In this document: positions 43,939-52,911 of the stretch, one piece after another
How positions within the stretch are numbered: position 1 is the first letter of the stretch
Layout of the letters: each line of letters opens with the position of its first letter
NCBI GenBank assembly: GCA_024399835.1
Contig: JAKSNK010000001.1
Span: forward strand, 62,001-126,000
DNA length: 64,000 bases
Reading direction: 5' to 3'
Source: Paludibacteraceae bacterium
GTDB taxonomy: Bacteria > Bacteroidota > Bacteroidia > Bacteroidales > Paludibacteraceae
The notes under the pieces: generated by a model
The model's input: the letters and a program-made list of their open reading frames with translations, nothing else
What the model was told of the DNA's origin: nothing
Database searches by the model: none
Position numbers and translations under genes: made by a program

Positions 43939-44014
43939 GTTTGAAAATTTAAGTTGTTAATAAATAGGGTTAATTAAAAATAAAGTTATCTAACTTTTTG
44001 AAAGTTATTCATTA

Positions 44015-45454
44015 TTATTCTGCAAATGCATGACGATACCCATCTACATCCTGCCAGTGTCCGCGAGTAAAGTCAGGAACTGCTACAGCGGCACAACCGT
44101 GATCCAAACTGAGTTCGCCCAATTCAGCCAAGCAGCACCATTCAGCCAAATCATATACATCCATATCCAATGGCAAACCGTGATGCAAGCAGTAAATCAA
44201 GCGGCTATCCATGATAAAATCCATGCCACCGTGACCGCCGACCTCTTGTGCCAACTCGCCGTATTGCTTCAAAATAGGATGACGATACTGCTCCACCAAC
44301 GCATTGTGTTCTGCCTCCGGCATAAACTCATGTCCACTCAAATCATCGACCGCCTTTACTCCACTCTGCTCCATTTGTTCACCGGATAATGCATAATGTT
44401 CTATAGGATATTTGGTAGCATACCCTTTGGTACCTATCAACTTATACAAGCGGTTATACGGCTGCGGATTCATCACATCATGTTGAATCTCTATCACCTT
44501 GCCCAACTCGGTACGAATCAAGGTAGTGGTATGATCGCCATTGCGGAAATTCTCGCAGGGTTGACCGGTTTTCTTCTCCACCAACTCCTTGCCGTGTACA
44601 CTCTTGGTATCCATTGCCACCAATGTCTTGAAGCGGTCACCACGATGGATATTGAGCAATTGTGCCACAGGACCTAAACCGTGTGTCGGATAGACATCGC
44701 CACGGTGCTCCATGTTGTATTTCAAGCGCCAATGCAACGAATCAGGGTCGCAAGTCGGATTGGACCAGTATTGATCCCAATACTCGTCCAACGGATGGAT
44801 ATAAGCACCCTCTACACGAAGTATTTCGCCGAACACACCATGCTGTGCCATATTGAGGGTATTCATCTCATACCAATCGTAGCAGCAGTTTTCCAAAATC
44901 ATGCAATGCAAACGCGTGCGCTCGCTCAAGTCAATCAATTGCCATATTTGACTCAAATTCATGGCAGAAGGAACTTCAATAGCCACATGCTTGCCATGCT
45001 CCATCGCATACTTGGCAATAGGGAAATGATGGTCCCAGTCGGTAGCGATATAAATCAAGTCTATATCTTCGCGTTCGCACATCTGCTTGTAACCTTCTTC
45101 ACCACTATACACATCCGCCATAGGCAAACCCTTATCAGTCAAAATATGTTGGCACGAATCAGCACGAGCCACCTCGTAGTCGCAGAGAGCTTTTATCTCC
45201 ACACCGTCAATGTAGGTATAACGCTCAACCGCAGCAGGACCACGCATACCCAAGCCGGCAAAGCCCATACGAACAATTTCGATAGGCGCTACCGTCAAAC
45301 CCAATGCAGTCTGTTGTCCCTCAGGCATAGCAGGAGTTTCCACTACAATAGTGCCGTCTTCCCAATGCCAACGGGTTTGATACGGGTCTGTGCTTTTCGT
45401 ACATGATGTCAGGGCGATAATGCCTAACAAGAAGATTCCAAGTAGCTTTTTCAT
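44015..45454 (-). CDS. GH109-type (Gfo/Idh/MocA) glycosidase, probable alpha-N-acetylgalactosaminidase
   Basis: 479 residues, lipoprotein (lipobox LTSC, Cys18). It has a Gfo/Idh/MocA NAD-binding fold: MGFAGLGMRGPAAVERY, DLIYIATDWDHH and HVAIEVPSAMNL. Family GH109 blocks follow: GDVYPTHGLGPVAQLLNIHRGD (about 270) and GGHGGMDFIMDSRLIYCL. GH109 enzymes cleave alpha-linked GalNAc by an NAD-dependent redox mechanism, known from the blood-group A-removing enzymes. The ATG at 45454 gives a clean signal; the GTG at 45478 overlaps the -7 box. First gene of the SusCD operon and the strongest pointer to GalNAc as target sugar. Confidence 0.9.
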   Translation of the reverse strand: MKKLLGIFLLGIIALTSCTKSTDPYQTRWHWEDGTIVVETPAMPEGQQTALGLTVAPIEIVRMGFAGLGMRGPAAVERYTYIDGVEIKALCDYEVARADSCQHILTDKGLPMADVYSGEEGYKQMCEREDIDLIYIATDWDHHFPIAKYAMEHGKHVAIEVPSAMNLSQIWQLIDLSERTRLHCMILENCCYDWYEMNTLNMAQHGVFGEILRVEGAYIHPLDEYWDQYWSNPTCDPDSLHWRLKYNMEHRGDVYPTHGLGPVAQLLNIHRGDRFKTLVAMDTKSVHGKELVEKKTGQPCENFRNGDHTTTLIRTELGKVIEIQHDVMNPQPYNRLYKLIGTKGYATKYPIEHYALSGEQMEQSGVKAVDDLSGHEFMPEAEHNALVEQYRHPILKQYGELAQEVGGHGGMDFIMDSRLIYCLHHGLPLDMDVYDLAEWCCLAELGELSLDHGCAAVAVPDFTRGHWQDVDGYRHAFAE

Positions 45455-45477
45455 ATTCATATTTTTTAAAAAACACA

Positions 45478-45485
45478 CAAAGTTA
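45478..45485 (-). promoter_or_regulatory. -7 box of the GH109-SusCD operon
   Basis: TAACTTTG on the minus strand, 23 bp upstream of the ATG. The -33 position reads TTTC, one base off the consensus. Confidence 0.6.
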
Positions 45486-45529
45486 CAAAAAAATTTTCAT
45501 AACGAGAAATTTATTGGCAACTTTTTTTT

Positions 45530-45543
45530 ATGTTATAAAACAT
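45530..45543. promoter_or_regulatory. Palindromic operator ATGTTATAAAACAT, site 4
   Basis: Identical 14-mer to sites 1 and 3. Here the centre is 51.5 bp upstream of the -7 box, i.e. 11 bp (one helical turn) further than at the other promoters. Confidence 0.7.
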
Positions 45544-45584
45544 ATTTTTTCTGCATATTGCTATTAATCAACAGATTAATATAT

Positions 45585-47450
45585 TTACTCAGCAGGTGCA
45601 ACTTCTATCAAATAGCTATGTTCAAACCGAATTTGCAGTTTTTCACCGCCTTTTATAGTCCGACCGGTAGGATTTTCAGCCGCATAATCGGTCACTGTAT
45701 ATTCCTTGCCGTCTTCCAATCCACGCAACTCCACTTCACCCTCAAAACTATCATCTGCATAGAAGGCATAATACATCTTGTCGTTTTGGCGAATTACATG
45801 TGTTTCCGGCATGTCATAGCCCCATGTGTACAAGTTGAGATATTCTCCGCGTGTAAGGTTCTTTTCCTTAAAGATACGCATCCAGTGACGAATCAGTTGC
45901 TCCTTTTCCTCTGTCAGCAAGAAGGATTCCGATGCATTGGGATTATCTTTGGGATAGGTGAACTTTGTTCCTATCACGGCACCGACACCTATTTGCGAAG
46001 CAAAGTCACATCCGCCGTCGGTCAGTTCCACATGGTCGCCGTAATATGCCAATTGGGGAGCCATAGCGGCGTACGCCTTACGCTTCATACGCACCTGCTT
46101 GCTGGAAGTGGGGTCACTGGCGACTGCCTGATTAAAGAACGGCACCAAATAGTAGTTAACTGCGCAACCGCATGGACATACCTGCACTACGGCATTGGGT
46201 TTGAGCAATCGTGCCTCATTATAAATATCCTCAAAGAAGGACGGCAAGTTTTCCTGGGCTTGTTGAGGATTGTCCAACCCGCTATGCTCATTGTAATCCG
46301 GCGGGCAACAGTTCAAATGCTGACCATCTATCTTCAATCCGTCAAAGTTCCATGTACCCAAAAAGCGATCTACCAAATCTTTGGTATATTCCTTGGTAGA
46401 AGGATTGACCGGACTCAAATAATAACTGTCCCACCAACTGATATACTGAGGAATATATTCCGCCGTGCGCAGCATGCGCTCGGGGTGTTCGGCAAGACAT
46501 TTGGTGCCGGGATCGGCAGCCAACGGTGCCCACCATAGTTTAGCCAACATGCCCCGACGGTGAATTTCGTCAGTCAGACGACGCATATCTTTGTCTCCGC
46601 CCGGAAAACGGCTATTGGTTTCCCAATCGCCCTCGGCAATCTGATATCCGTCATCCACATCTACCCAACGGAAACCGAGTTCCTGCACCTTGTCCAAAGT
46701 ACCGATAACCTCGTCAATAGTGAATTGGCGTTCATATCCCCATGCGCACCATACCGGCTCAAACGCCTCCGGCTCGGAGGGTTGCATTACAACACCTTCC
46801 TGCTGTTGCATATAGGTAGAGAAGGCACGCAAAGTATTAAAGAAGTCGCCATCATGAATGTATTCAAAACTCCTGTATGTAGTCAGCGTGTCGCCTTCAT
46901 TCAGTTCTACTGTTTCGGGATATTCATACTGTAATGCCATATTGAGGTTATCCTCGTTATATTTCCACTGCACGGGCATTTTGATATCACGCAATACCGG
47001 CTCAAACAGACCGATGGCTGTTCCTCCGTCTTTTTCCCATACATCAATCAACGGAATACCGCCTCCGTAGTCGGTATTGTTCATTCCAAGGTAGTTATCC
47101 TTGTCAAAACCGCGTTTGACAGGCAGAGCCCAGTCTAACCGTGCGCCGGTGCTGGAGGGTTGGAACGACCAAATTACACTATCTTGCGGAGTGATTGTAT
47201 GCCGTTGCAGTTCGTATGCGCGGACATGAACGGGGGCTCCGTGATTGACAAAGCGTGTCTCTGTAATGGTCAATCCGGGTATTTCGTCTATACTGTGCGA
47301 AGTAACTATCTTCTCAACACGGATTTGTCCTTTTCGATAGGGGAAATGGTCCATTACTCCCTCTTGAGTGATTAGTACTTCACGCGAGGGCGTACTGCAC
47401 CCTACCAGCAGCAGTCCGAGGACGGCTGTTAAAAATATCGTCTTTTTCAT
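45585..47450 (-). CDS. GH36/GH27-like glycoside hydrolase lipoprotein
   Basis: 621 residues, lipoprotein (lipobox LVGC, Cys18). An N-terminal beta-supersandwich (about 25-240) precedes a TIM barrel with WCAWGYERQFTIDEV, FRWVDVDDGYQ, LWWAPLAAD, and FDGLKIDGQHLNCCPPD with the candidate nucleophile aspartate (about 395). Later blocks are VQVCPCG and DHVELTDGG. This is the alpha-galactosidase/alpha-N-acetylgalactosaminidase superfamily (clan GH-D). The context favours alpha-GalNAc or alpha-Gal linkages; exact specificity is inferred. Last gene of the agaS operon, 6 bp after the amidohydrolase. Confidence 0.82.
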   Translation of the reverse strand: MKKTIFLTAVLGLLLVGCSTPSREVLITQEGVMDHFPYRKGQIRVEKIVTSHSIDEIPGLTITETRFVNHGAPVHVRAYELQRHTITPQDSVIWSFQPSSTGARLDWALPVKRGFDKDNYLGMNNTDYGGGIPLIDVWEKDGGTAIGLFEPVLRDIKMPVQWKYNEDNLNMALQYEYPETVELNEGDTLTTYRSFEYIHDGDFFNTLRAFSTYMQQQEGVVMQPSEPEAFEPVWCAWGYERQFTIDEVIGTLDKVQELGFRWVDVDDGYQIAEGDWETNSRFPGGDKDMRRLTDEIHRRGMLAKLWWAPLAADPGTKCLAEHPERMLRTAEYIPQYISWWDSYYLSPVNPSTKEYTKDLVDRFLGTWNFDGLKIDGQHLNCCPPDYNEHSGLDNPQQAQENLPSFFEDIYNEARLLKPNAVVQVCPCGCAVNYYLVPFFNQAVASDPTSSKQVRMKRKAYAAMAPQLAYYGDHVELTDGGCDFASQIGVGAVIGTKFTYPKDNPNASESFLLTEEKEQLIRHWMRIFKEKNLTRGEYLNLYTWGYDMPETHVIRQNDKMYYAFYADDSFEGEVELRGLEDGKEYTVTDYAAENPTGRTIKGGEKLQIRFEHSYLIEVAPAE

Positions 47451-47456
47451 ACTTGT

Positions 47457-48566
47457 TTATTTATATTCAGTCATTAGTCGAATGGCATTGGTGCGATAAA
47501 TCTTCTCCAGCACCTCATCCGGCAGATAAAAAGCACTATAATACCAGTGATATCCGAACGACGGCATATAGAAATGCTCGTCTTCCGTTTCCAAGATACG
47601 ATAGGCGTTACGGTAGGTACTTAATTCCATACCGTTGTCCGTTCCGTATAAGACGCGGTCTTGATATTTAATTAGGAACGCGCGTGTAGCTCGCGGCGTT
47701 TGTGCCGATTCACCCAAACGCCCTGAAATGTCGATATACATATTGGGATACTTATCCAGCAAGGCACTCAACCGTGGCAGATCCTGGTTCATATTCAGAT
47801 AATGACATGCAATAAAGATGGTATTGGGATTCATTTGCAGAGCATGCTCAAACGATGTCATCAGTTCATCGTAATCCAAGCACTCCGGATCGCTTGTATC
47901 CACATGCCATATACCGCCATTTACCAATCCGTCATTGGTAGCGTCAATCGGCAAATACATCCAATAGGGTTCTGCCACATGGATGTTTACGGGCATTTTT
48001 AGTTCGGCACAGTGTGCCAAAACGGGACAAAGAGCCGGGTCGTCAATATGAATACCCTTCCCCTCTACGGGTCGTGCATAGAGGTCACCCATACCTTTAT
48101 CTCCTAATTCACCTATACCTTTTGCACCCATGGCGTGATATTTATCCAATTGTGCATTGGCATACTCGGCAAAATCGGGTTGCCCATAGTGACTGTAGTC
48201 GATACAGCACCACATCTCAAACCGGTCGGGATATTTGCTGTACTTATTGATGCAGGTCTCAAAGTCCTCTCCTATCCAATTGCAATGCAGCACAACTGCT
48301 TTGTCCACATGGCAGGAGTCCATATTGCGAACCCACTGATCGATTTCTTCCTCAGTAGCGGCATAGTCATGCGAGTGCATGTCTATGACATTGTATTTAG
48401 GTGTCAATACATTCGTTACAGGGATATTGTTAACATTGACCGGTGCAAAATCTTTCAACAAGATTTGATTTTCGGGTCGTTCTTCTGTGTTTTGTTCCTG
48501 TGCAGCCGGTTTGTTGCACCCTGCCAATAGAGCAAGGGCCGCCACACATACCAATATTTGTTTCAT
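47457..48566 (-). CDS. Amidohydrolase-superfamily lipoprotein
   Basis: 369 residues, lipoprotein (lipobox LAGC, Cys17). The metal-dependent TIM barrel of the amidohydrolase_2 type has DMHSHDY (HxH metal site, about 63), GAKGIGELGDKG, PVNIHVAEPY, FIACHYLN and LYGTDNGME. Relatives hydrolyse lactones, amides or carboxylates. A periplasm-facing form inside a galactosamine operon is unusual; removal of an N- or O-acyl group or of a lactone from the glycan is possible but unproven. It is 13 bp after the PfkB kinase gene. Confidence 0.8.
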   Translation of the reverse strand: MKQILVCVAALALLAGCNKPAAQEQNTEERPENQILLKDFAPVNVNNIPVTNVLTPKYNVIDMHSHDYAATEEEIDQWVRNMDSCHVDKAVVLHCNWIGEDFETCINKYSKYPDRFEMWCCIDYSHYGQPDFAEYANAQLDKYHAMGAKGIGELGDKGMGDLYARPVEGKGIHIDDPALCPVLAHCAELKMPVNIHVAEPYWMYLPIDATNDGLVNGGIWHVDTSDPECLDYDELMTSFEHALQMNPNTIFIACHYLNMNQDLPRLSALLDKYPNMYIDISGRLGESAQTPRATRAFLIKYQDRVLYGTDNGMELSTYRNAYRILETEDEHFYMPSFGYHWYYSAFYLPDEVLEKIYRTNAIRLMTEYK

Positions 48567-48579
48567 AATGCTATTGTAA

Positions 48580-49521
48580 TTATTTCCATCCTAATTCATG
48601 TCCTTTTTTCTCAACATCCTCCCGGCTGGTGAATGCCCCCGTACCACCGGCAGCAGTTGTATTGACGGCTCCGGTCATATTGCCGTATTGCTGGCAATCT
48701 TCCAAGCTGTCGCCTTGCACAAAGCGGCTAAGGAAACCTGAATTAAAACTGTCTCCGGCACCGATAGCATCTACCACATGGGTATTCAGATAGGGTTTGA
48801 GCATGCGCTCGCTACCGTCCTTTTTGAGCAGAAGAGAACCCTTGTTACCCCATTTAATGACGGCATTGTTCATATACGGGCGAATCTTCTCTACGGCTTC
48901 CTCTACGGTTTTTGAGCCGGTCAGACAGCACAGTTCTTTCTCGTTGGGGAGGAACACATCAATCAACGGCAACAATTCACGATAATCCAAATCCCATTTT
49001 TCACTGGGGTCCCATTGAGTATCCAAACTGGTAGTCATACCATTGGCTTTTGCCTCTTTGAGAATGGCAATGATATCGTTGCGGATGCCTGTTTGCATAA
49101 AAATACTGGAGATATGCAAATGCTTTCCTGCAGTAAAGACACCTTTGTTTATATCACGCGCGCAAAAGAAATCCATTGCACCCTGATAAGTAACATTGGC
49201 ACGATCTTCATTATAGCTGAGACAGATAGTAGCACCGGTAGCGTATTTGCTTTGACGAATCAGATAGCGCGTATCGACACCTTTCTTCTGCAAACTGCTC
49301 TCCACCAAATCGCCAAAACTGTCATCGCCTATCATACCGCAGAAAGCGACTTTGCTGCCCAAGGCAGCAGCATTGGCTGCAAAAATAGCCGTACTGCTCC
49401 CCAAGGTCAATATCATATCTTGACAGAATTTCTCTTTACCCACTTCGGGTGCGCCGTCTATACGATTGAGAATCAAATCGACATTCAGTTCGCCCAAGGC
49501 GATAATATCAAAAGTTTTCAT
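48580..49521 (-). CDS. PfkB-family carbohydrate kinase
   Basis: 313 residues, cytoplasmic. The N-terminal signature is IIALGELNVDLIL, with GSSTAIFAANAAALGSKVAFCG in the sugar-binding part. DAIGAGDSFNSGFLSRFVQG (about 252) is the ATP and anion-hole signature with the catalytic aspartate. In galactosamine catabolism such a kinase makes tagatose 1,6-bisphosphate from tagatose 6-phosphate; the neighbours fit this, but ketose or nucleoside substrates cannot be excluded. Its start overlaps the stop of the KbaZ-family gene by 4 bp (ATGA). Confidence 0.88.
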   Translation of the reverse strand: MKTFDIIALGELNVDLILNRIDGAPEVGKEKFCQDMILTLGSSTAIFAANAAALGSKVAFCGMIGDDSFGDLVESSLQKKGVDTRYLIRQSKYATGATICLSYNEDRANVTYQGAMDFFCARDINKGVFTAGKHLHISSIFMQTGIRNDIIAILKEAKANGMTTSLDTQWDPSEKWDLDYRELLPLIDVFLPNEKELCCLTGSKTVEEAVEKIRPYMNNAVIKWGNKGSLLLKKDGSERMLKPYLNTHVVDAIGAGDSFNSGFLSRFVQGDSLEDCQQYGNMTGAVNTTAAGGTGAFTSREDVEKKGHELGWK

Positions 49522-50747
49522 TTCAGGTGGTCATTTAAGTTAACGATATTAAATGCCTCATAATACTTGTCCATATTATGCTCAATATGCATCAGAACGA
49601 TTTCTTCGGCGTGAATGCCAAAGCGCTCCAAGTTCTCATACAAGGCAGCACGGGCAACGAGTACTTCGGGATTTTGCCAGATATAACGGCATCCGGTTTT
49701 AACGAGCCACACTTGGCGTTCCTTGCTGCATTCGCCCAGGTCTTTGCCCACTTCTTCGCCTTTGAGCCATTTTTTCCAACGGCCGCTTTCATAAACGGCT
49801 TTCCAAAGGGTATCGTACATCTTGCTCTTTTGTGCAATCAGACCTTTGTCAAACAATTCATTCTCTTTCTCTTCCAACTCCATCAGTCCGTCGTATTCGC
49901 ACATGGTGAATTCAGGACCTACATTGGCAGCGCCCATACCGGAAGTGGGATAATCTTGCGGGTTGTCCACATCGTCGCTATAGTGTCCCTTGATGTAACT
50001 GCCATAAGGACGCACTTTAGCGGTGAGCTTGCGTGCCACTTCGCTATCAAACAATGTGGTATGCAGGTCTGTACCTACTTTACCCACAATAAAGATAGGC
50101 CATATCTCAGGGATTCCTGCCTCTGCCAAGCCGGCTTTGAGGTCTTTGAGGAAAGTATCAAAAGTCTTGTCGTCAGCCAGTCCGCCGTGTACTTCTTCCG
50201 TACCGACCTCGTAACTGATGGGAGCGATATTGTGTGCTTTGCGGAAATCCTCTGCATGTTTAATCAATTCCACCGTGCGCTGTGCCACTACATGGATATT
50301 GATAATCTCGCCCTTGGGGAGAGTAATATCTACGGTCGGATCAACATGGATAAGGTCATACCCTGCCAAGATGGCTGCCTCGTATGATTTCTTTACGCCA
50401 TCCATTGCCTGCTCCAAAGTGTAGTGTTCCAGAGTCTGTTTGTCCTTGAGCCACGGACCTCCGTGGTCAATAGCCACTACATAAGGACCTGTATAGTTGA
50501 CTGCGGCTGCCTCGCGTGCCAAAATCTTGGTAAACTCGGCTTGGGTCATGCCGGTATAACCGCCGTCACAGTCCACCTGGTTGAGTGTGGTGGCGAAATA
50601 AATAGGGGCATTATTGCGCTTGGCACTACGGAAAGACGCCTTGATAACGCTTAACGAATTGGGGCACGCAGCAAAGAGGGTCATAGGAACACCTGTTTGC
50701 GCTTTGCGTTGCTCCATCACTTCCATGATATGTTCTGTCTTTTTCAT
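49518..50747 (-). CDS. KbaZ/GatZ-family tagatose-phosphate protein
   Basis: 409 residues, cytoplasmic. Family blocks are FAACPNSLSVIKASF, TTLNQVDCDGGYTGMT, VVAIDHGGPWLKD, LIHVDPTVDITLP, SYEVGTEEVHGGLAD and GMGAANVGPEFT. In enterobacteria KbaZ/GatZ supports the class II tagatose-1,6-bisphosphate aldolase KbaY/GatY; related proteins elsewhere act alone as tagatose-6-phosphate 4-epimerases. No KbaY is present in this window, so the epimerase role, giving fructose 6-phosphate, deserves consideration. It is 39 bp after agaS and coupled to the PfkB gene. Confidence 0.87.
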   Translation of the reverse strand: MKKTEHIMEVMEQRKAQTGVPMTLFAACPNSLSVIKASFRSAKRNNAPIYFATTLNQVDCDGGYTGMTQAEFTKILAREAAAVNYTGPYVVAIDHGGPWLKDKQTLEHYTLEQAMDGVKKSYEAAILAGYDLIHVDPTVDITLPKGEIINIHVVAQRTVELIKHAEDFRKAHNIAPISYEVGTEEVHGGLADDKTFDTFLKDLKAGLAEAGIPEIWPIFIVGKVGTDLHTTLFDSEVARKLTAKVRPYGSYIKGHYSDDVDNPQDYPTSGMGAANVGPEFTMCEYDGLMELEEKENELFDKGLIAQKSKMYDTLWKAVYESGRWKKWLKGEEVGKDLGECSKERQVWLVKTGCRYIWQNPEVLVARAALYENLERFGIHAEEIVLMHIEHNMDKYYEAFNIVNLNDHLK

Positions 50748-50786
50748 AATTGTATTTGTTTTTAATTGATTTACGAGTTGGGGATA

Positions 50787-51899
50787 TTAATAAATGGTAA
50801 CACCTTCCACCACACGGCTGATATTTCCGCTTACGCTGGGTGTATCGGGATTGAGTCCGTGACTGATACTGGTATTAATACCTAACAATTGTCCTACCAG
50901 CACATAGGGCAAATAGCCGTACAAACCTGTTTGTGCTTTACCGTTAGGCATAACGATGGTCAAGTCGTAATTGACACCGGTCTCGGCTTTCTTGCCTTGG
51001 CAAACTGCTATTTGTGCCACGAGTTTGTTATTGCCATCCACTTGACGGATTAAGTCTCTCTCATAGCGTTGTACATCTTCGTCATCCGTAGTGAGATAAA
51101 TAACAACCGATTTGCTGTTAACTACGGCTTTTGGTCCGTGACGGAAGCCCAGGAAACTGTCAAACTTGCAAACCACTGCACCGTCAGTCAGTTCCTGCAG
51201 TTTGAGGTGGCACTCTTCTGCAATGCCCTTCATAGGTCCGCTGCCCAGGAAAATGCCGCGTTCAAAACCGCGACCGGCAATTTCACGGATAGCGTCCTGG
51301 CAATTATCCAAAATGTATTGTGCATTCTCGGCAGTAGCACGAACCATTGCTTCCTGACGCTCTATTTCGTCAATATGGCTCAGCATGACGCATGCTATCC
51401 ACATGGTCGAAAAGCTGCTGGTCATTGCCAAACTCTTGTCGTTCGTCTCTTTAGGCAGCAATACTGACAGGATATTTTCTTTGCCTGCCATCTTTGCCAA
51501 CTCGCCGTTTTCGTTGCAAGTAATGAAAATATGTGCTACATGCTTGCAATAAGCATTTACCTTGTTCACCGTTGCCACGCTTTCGGGGCTGTTGCCGCTA
51601 CGGGCAAACGAAATCAACAGCAAAGGAGTATTCTGGTCCAAATAAGCAGCAGTATGGGTTACCAAATCGGTAGTAGCGACGGCACGGCAGTTTTTCATGC
51701 GTCCCTGACGCAATACGGGAGCCAGCGAATCACCGATGAATGCCGATGTACCGGCACCGGTCAGTACCACTTCCGTTTCTGAAGTCAAATACCGGTTGAG
51801 AAAAGCCACGATAGCGGCTTTGTCGTGTTTGAGTTGTTCATACTCTTGCAGCCACATGGCAGGTTGCTGCATAATCTCTTTGTAAGTGAATGTTTCCAT
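50787..51899 (-). CDS. agaS: AgaS-type SIS-domain galactosamine-6-phosphate deaminase/isomerase
   Basis: 370 residues, cytoplasmic, with two sugar-isomerase (SIS) domains. Blocks are LTGAGTSAFIGDSLAP, LISFARSGNSPESVATV, the long SIS linker with SSFSTMWIA, IFLGSGPMKGIAEECHLKLQ and FLGFRHGPKAVV. In the Aga pathway AgaS turns galactosamine 6-phosphate into tagatose 6-phosphate and ammonia. The following kinase and KbaZ-family genes are the next steps. First gene of its operon, divergent from the DeoR regulator, with a palindromic operator and promoter upstream. Confidence 0.9.
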   Translation of the reverse strand: METFTYKEIMQQPAMWLQEYEQLKHDKAAIVAFLNRYLTSETEVVLTGAGTSAFIGDSLAPVLRQGRMKNCRAVATTDLVTHTAAYLDQNTPLLLISFARSGNSPESVATVNKVNAYCKHVAHIFITCNENGELAKMAGKENILSVLLPKETNDKSLAMTSSFSTMWIACVMLSHIDEIERQEAMVRATAENAQYILDNCQDAIREIAGRGFERGIFLGSGPMKGIAEECHLKLQELTDGAVVCKFDSFLGFRHGPKAVVNSKSVVIYLTTDDEDVQRYERDLIRQVDGNNKLVAQIAVCQGKKAETGVNYDLTIVMPNGKAQTGLYGYLPYVLVGQLLGINTSISHGLNPDTPSVSGNISRVVEGVTIY

Positions 51900-51939
51900 A
51901 ATTTCGTATATTTATTGTTTATATTTTTCTAACACGCCA

Positions 51940-51970
51940 CAAAATTACAAAAAAATCTTCACATAACAAA
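51940..51970 (-). promoter_or_regulatory. agaS operon promoter
   Basis: On the minus strand TTTG (51970-51967), 19 nt, TAATTTTG (51947-51940). The leader is about 35 nt. Confidence 0.7.
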
Positions 51971-51980
51971 GACCACAAAT

Positions 51981-51994
51981 ATGTTGTAAAACAT
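51981..51994. promoter_or_regulatory. Palindromic operator ATGTTGTAAAACAT, site 5
   Basis: One base different from sites 1, 3 and 4, with the arms intact. The centre is 40.5 bp upstream of the -7 box. Confidence 0.7.
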
Positions 51995-52067
51995 ATTATT
52001 TTTTTCATTCGTCCTTTTTTATTTGACTATCAGTTTCTTACAATCTATTGACACACCTTATTTTTTG

Positions 52068-52101
52068 TTTCGAAACATTTCGAAATTTGCATGTTTCGAA
52101 A
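52068..52101. promoter_or_regulatory. Triple TTTCGAAA operator over the deoR promoter
   Basis: TTTCGAAA at 52068-52075, 52078-52085 and 52094-52101. The second touches the -33 box and the third lies in the spacer, so a bound protein would block RNA polymerase. DeoR-family repressors commonly bind TTTCG-type words, so self-repression is likely. Confidence 0.7.
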
Positions 52102-52117
52102 GTTTTTTGTAACTTTG
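52086..52117 (+). promoter_or_regulatory. deoR promoter
   Basis: TTTG (52086-52089), 20 nt, TAACTTTG (52110-52117). The ATG at 52139 is 22 bp beyond the -7 box. This rules out the in-frame ATG at 52091, which lies upstream of the promoter. Confidence 0.8.
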
Positions 52118-52138
52118 TGTTTTCAAAACGAAAATACT

Positions 52139-52909
52139 ATGTTTATTAACGAGCGTAGAGCAGCCATTCTAAAGATGTTGGATACCAATCACGAGGTATC
52201 CGTCACCGACTTATCCACTCAGCTAAAAACATCCGAAGTTACCATTCGTAAGGATTTGAACGAATTACAGCGGCGCAATTTGGTGATTCGGACTCGGGGA
52301 GGGGCAATCCGCGTACCTTCTACCGTCAACGACCCTGACAATACGGTGGAGTACAAACAGATGTTCAATTCACCGCAGAAGCGGGCTATTGGCGAAAAGG
52401 CGGCAACACTCATACACGATGGAGAAACAATCATGGTGGATGCCGGCACAACCACGCTGCAGGTAGTCAAACACTTGGACAAGTTCCACCATCTGACCAT
52501 TATCACCAATGCCATCAATATCGCTACTGAAGCATTGCGTTACCAGCGTTTTCAGGTCATCCTGTTAGGCGGTCATTTGCGTGCCGCTTCATTGTCAACG
52601 GTAGGACCGTTGGCGGAAGCTACACTAAAAAATTTATATTGCGACAAACTCTTTTTGGGAATTGACTCCTTCAATTTGGAAGAAGGTGTCTCTACCCCCA
52701 ACATTGAGGAGGCGAACATCAACCAGACCATGATGTCCATGTCGCGCGAGACAATCGCCGTCTGCGATAGCAGCAAGTTCAACAAGCGCAGTTTGGCACA
52801 CATTGCTTCCGTGCATCAAATCAACCAATTGGTAACCGATGCACATATCGAGCCGTCCACGCTGCAGCGGTTGCGCGAACAAGGAGTAAAAGTACACATT
52901 GCTAAATAA
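52139..52909 (+). CDS. DeoR-family transcriptional regulator
   Basis: 256 residues. The N-terminal winged helix-turn-helix has RRAAILKMLDTNHEVSVTDL, SEVTIRKDLNELQRRNLVIR and TRGGAIRV. The DeoR sensor domain (about 75-235) is related to sugar isomerases: EKAATLIHDGETIMVDAGTT, ITNAINIA, VILLGGHLR and LFLGIDSFNLEEGVSTPN. DeoR regulators of amino-sugar and tagatose pathways (AgaR, LacR) sense phosphosugars. It is divergent from agaS and probably controls the galactosamine genes and itself through TTTCGAAA sites. It is followed after 2 bp by a HAD phosphatase. Confidence 0.93.
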   Translation: MFINERRAAILKMLDTNHEVSVTDLSTQLKTSEVTIRKDLNELQRRNLVIRTRGGAIRVPSTVNDPDNTVEYKQMFNSPQKRAIGEKAATLIHDGETIMVDAGTTTLQVVKHLDKFHHLTIITNAINIATEALRYQRFQVILLGGHLRAASLSTVGPLAEATLKNLYCDKLFLGIDSFNLEEGVSTPNIEEANINQTMMSMSRETIAVCDSSKFNKRSLAHIASVHQINQLVTDAHIEPSTLQRLREQGVKVHIAK

Positions 52910-52911
52910 CT

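Noticed and set aside
43939..44014. Own promoter for susC
   Set aside because: Only imperfect boxes (TAACTTTA/TAACTTTC) and no regulon palindrome are present; read-through from 45478 is simpler.
52091..52138. Upstream start of the DeoR regulator
   Set aside because: That ATG lies before the promoter's -7 box, and the family N-terminus starts at 52139.
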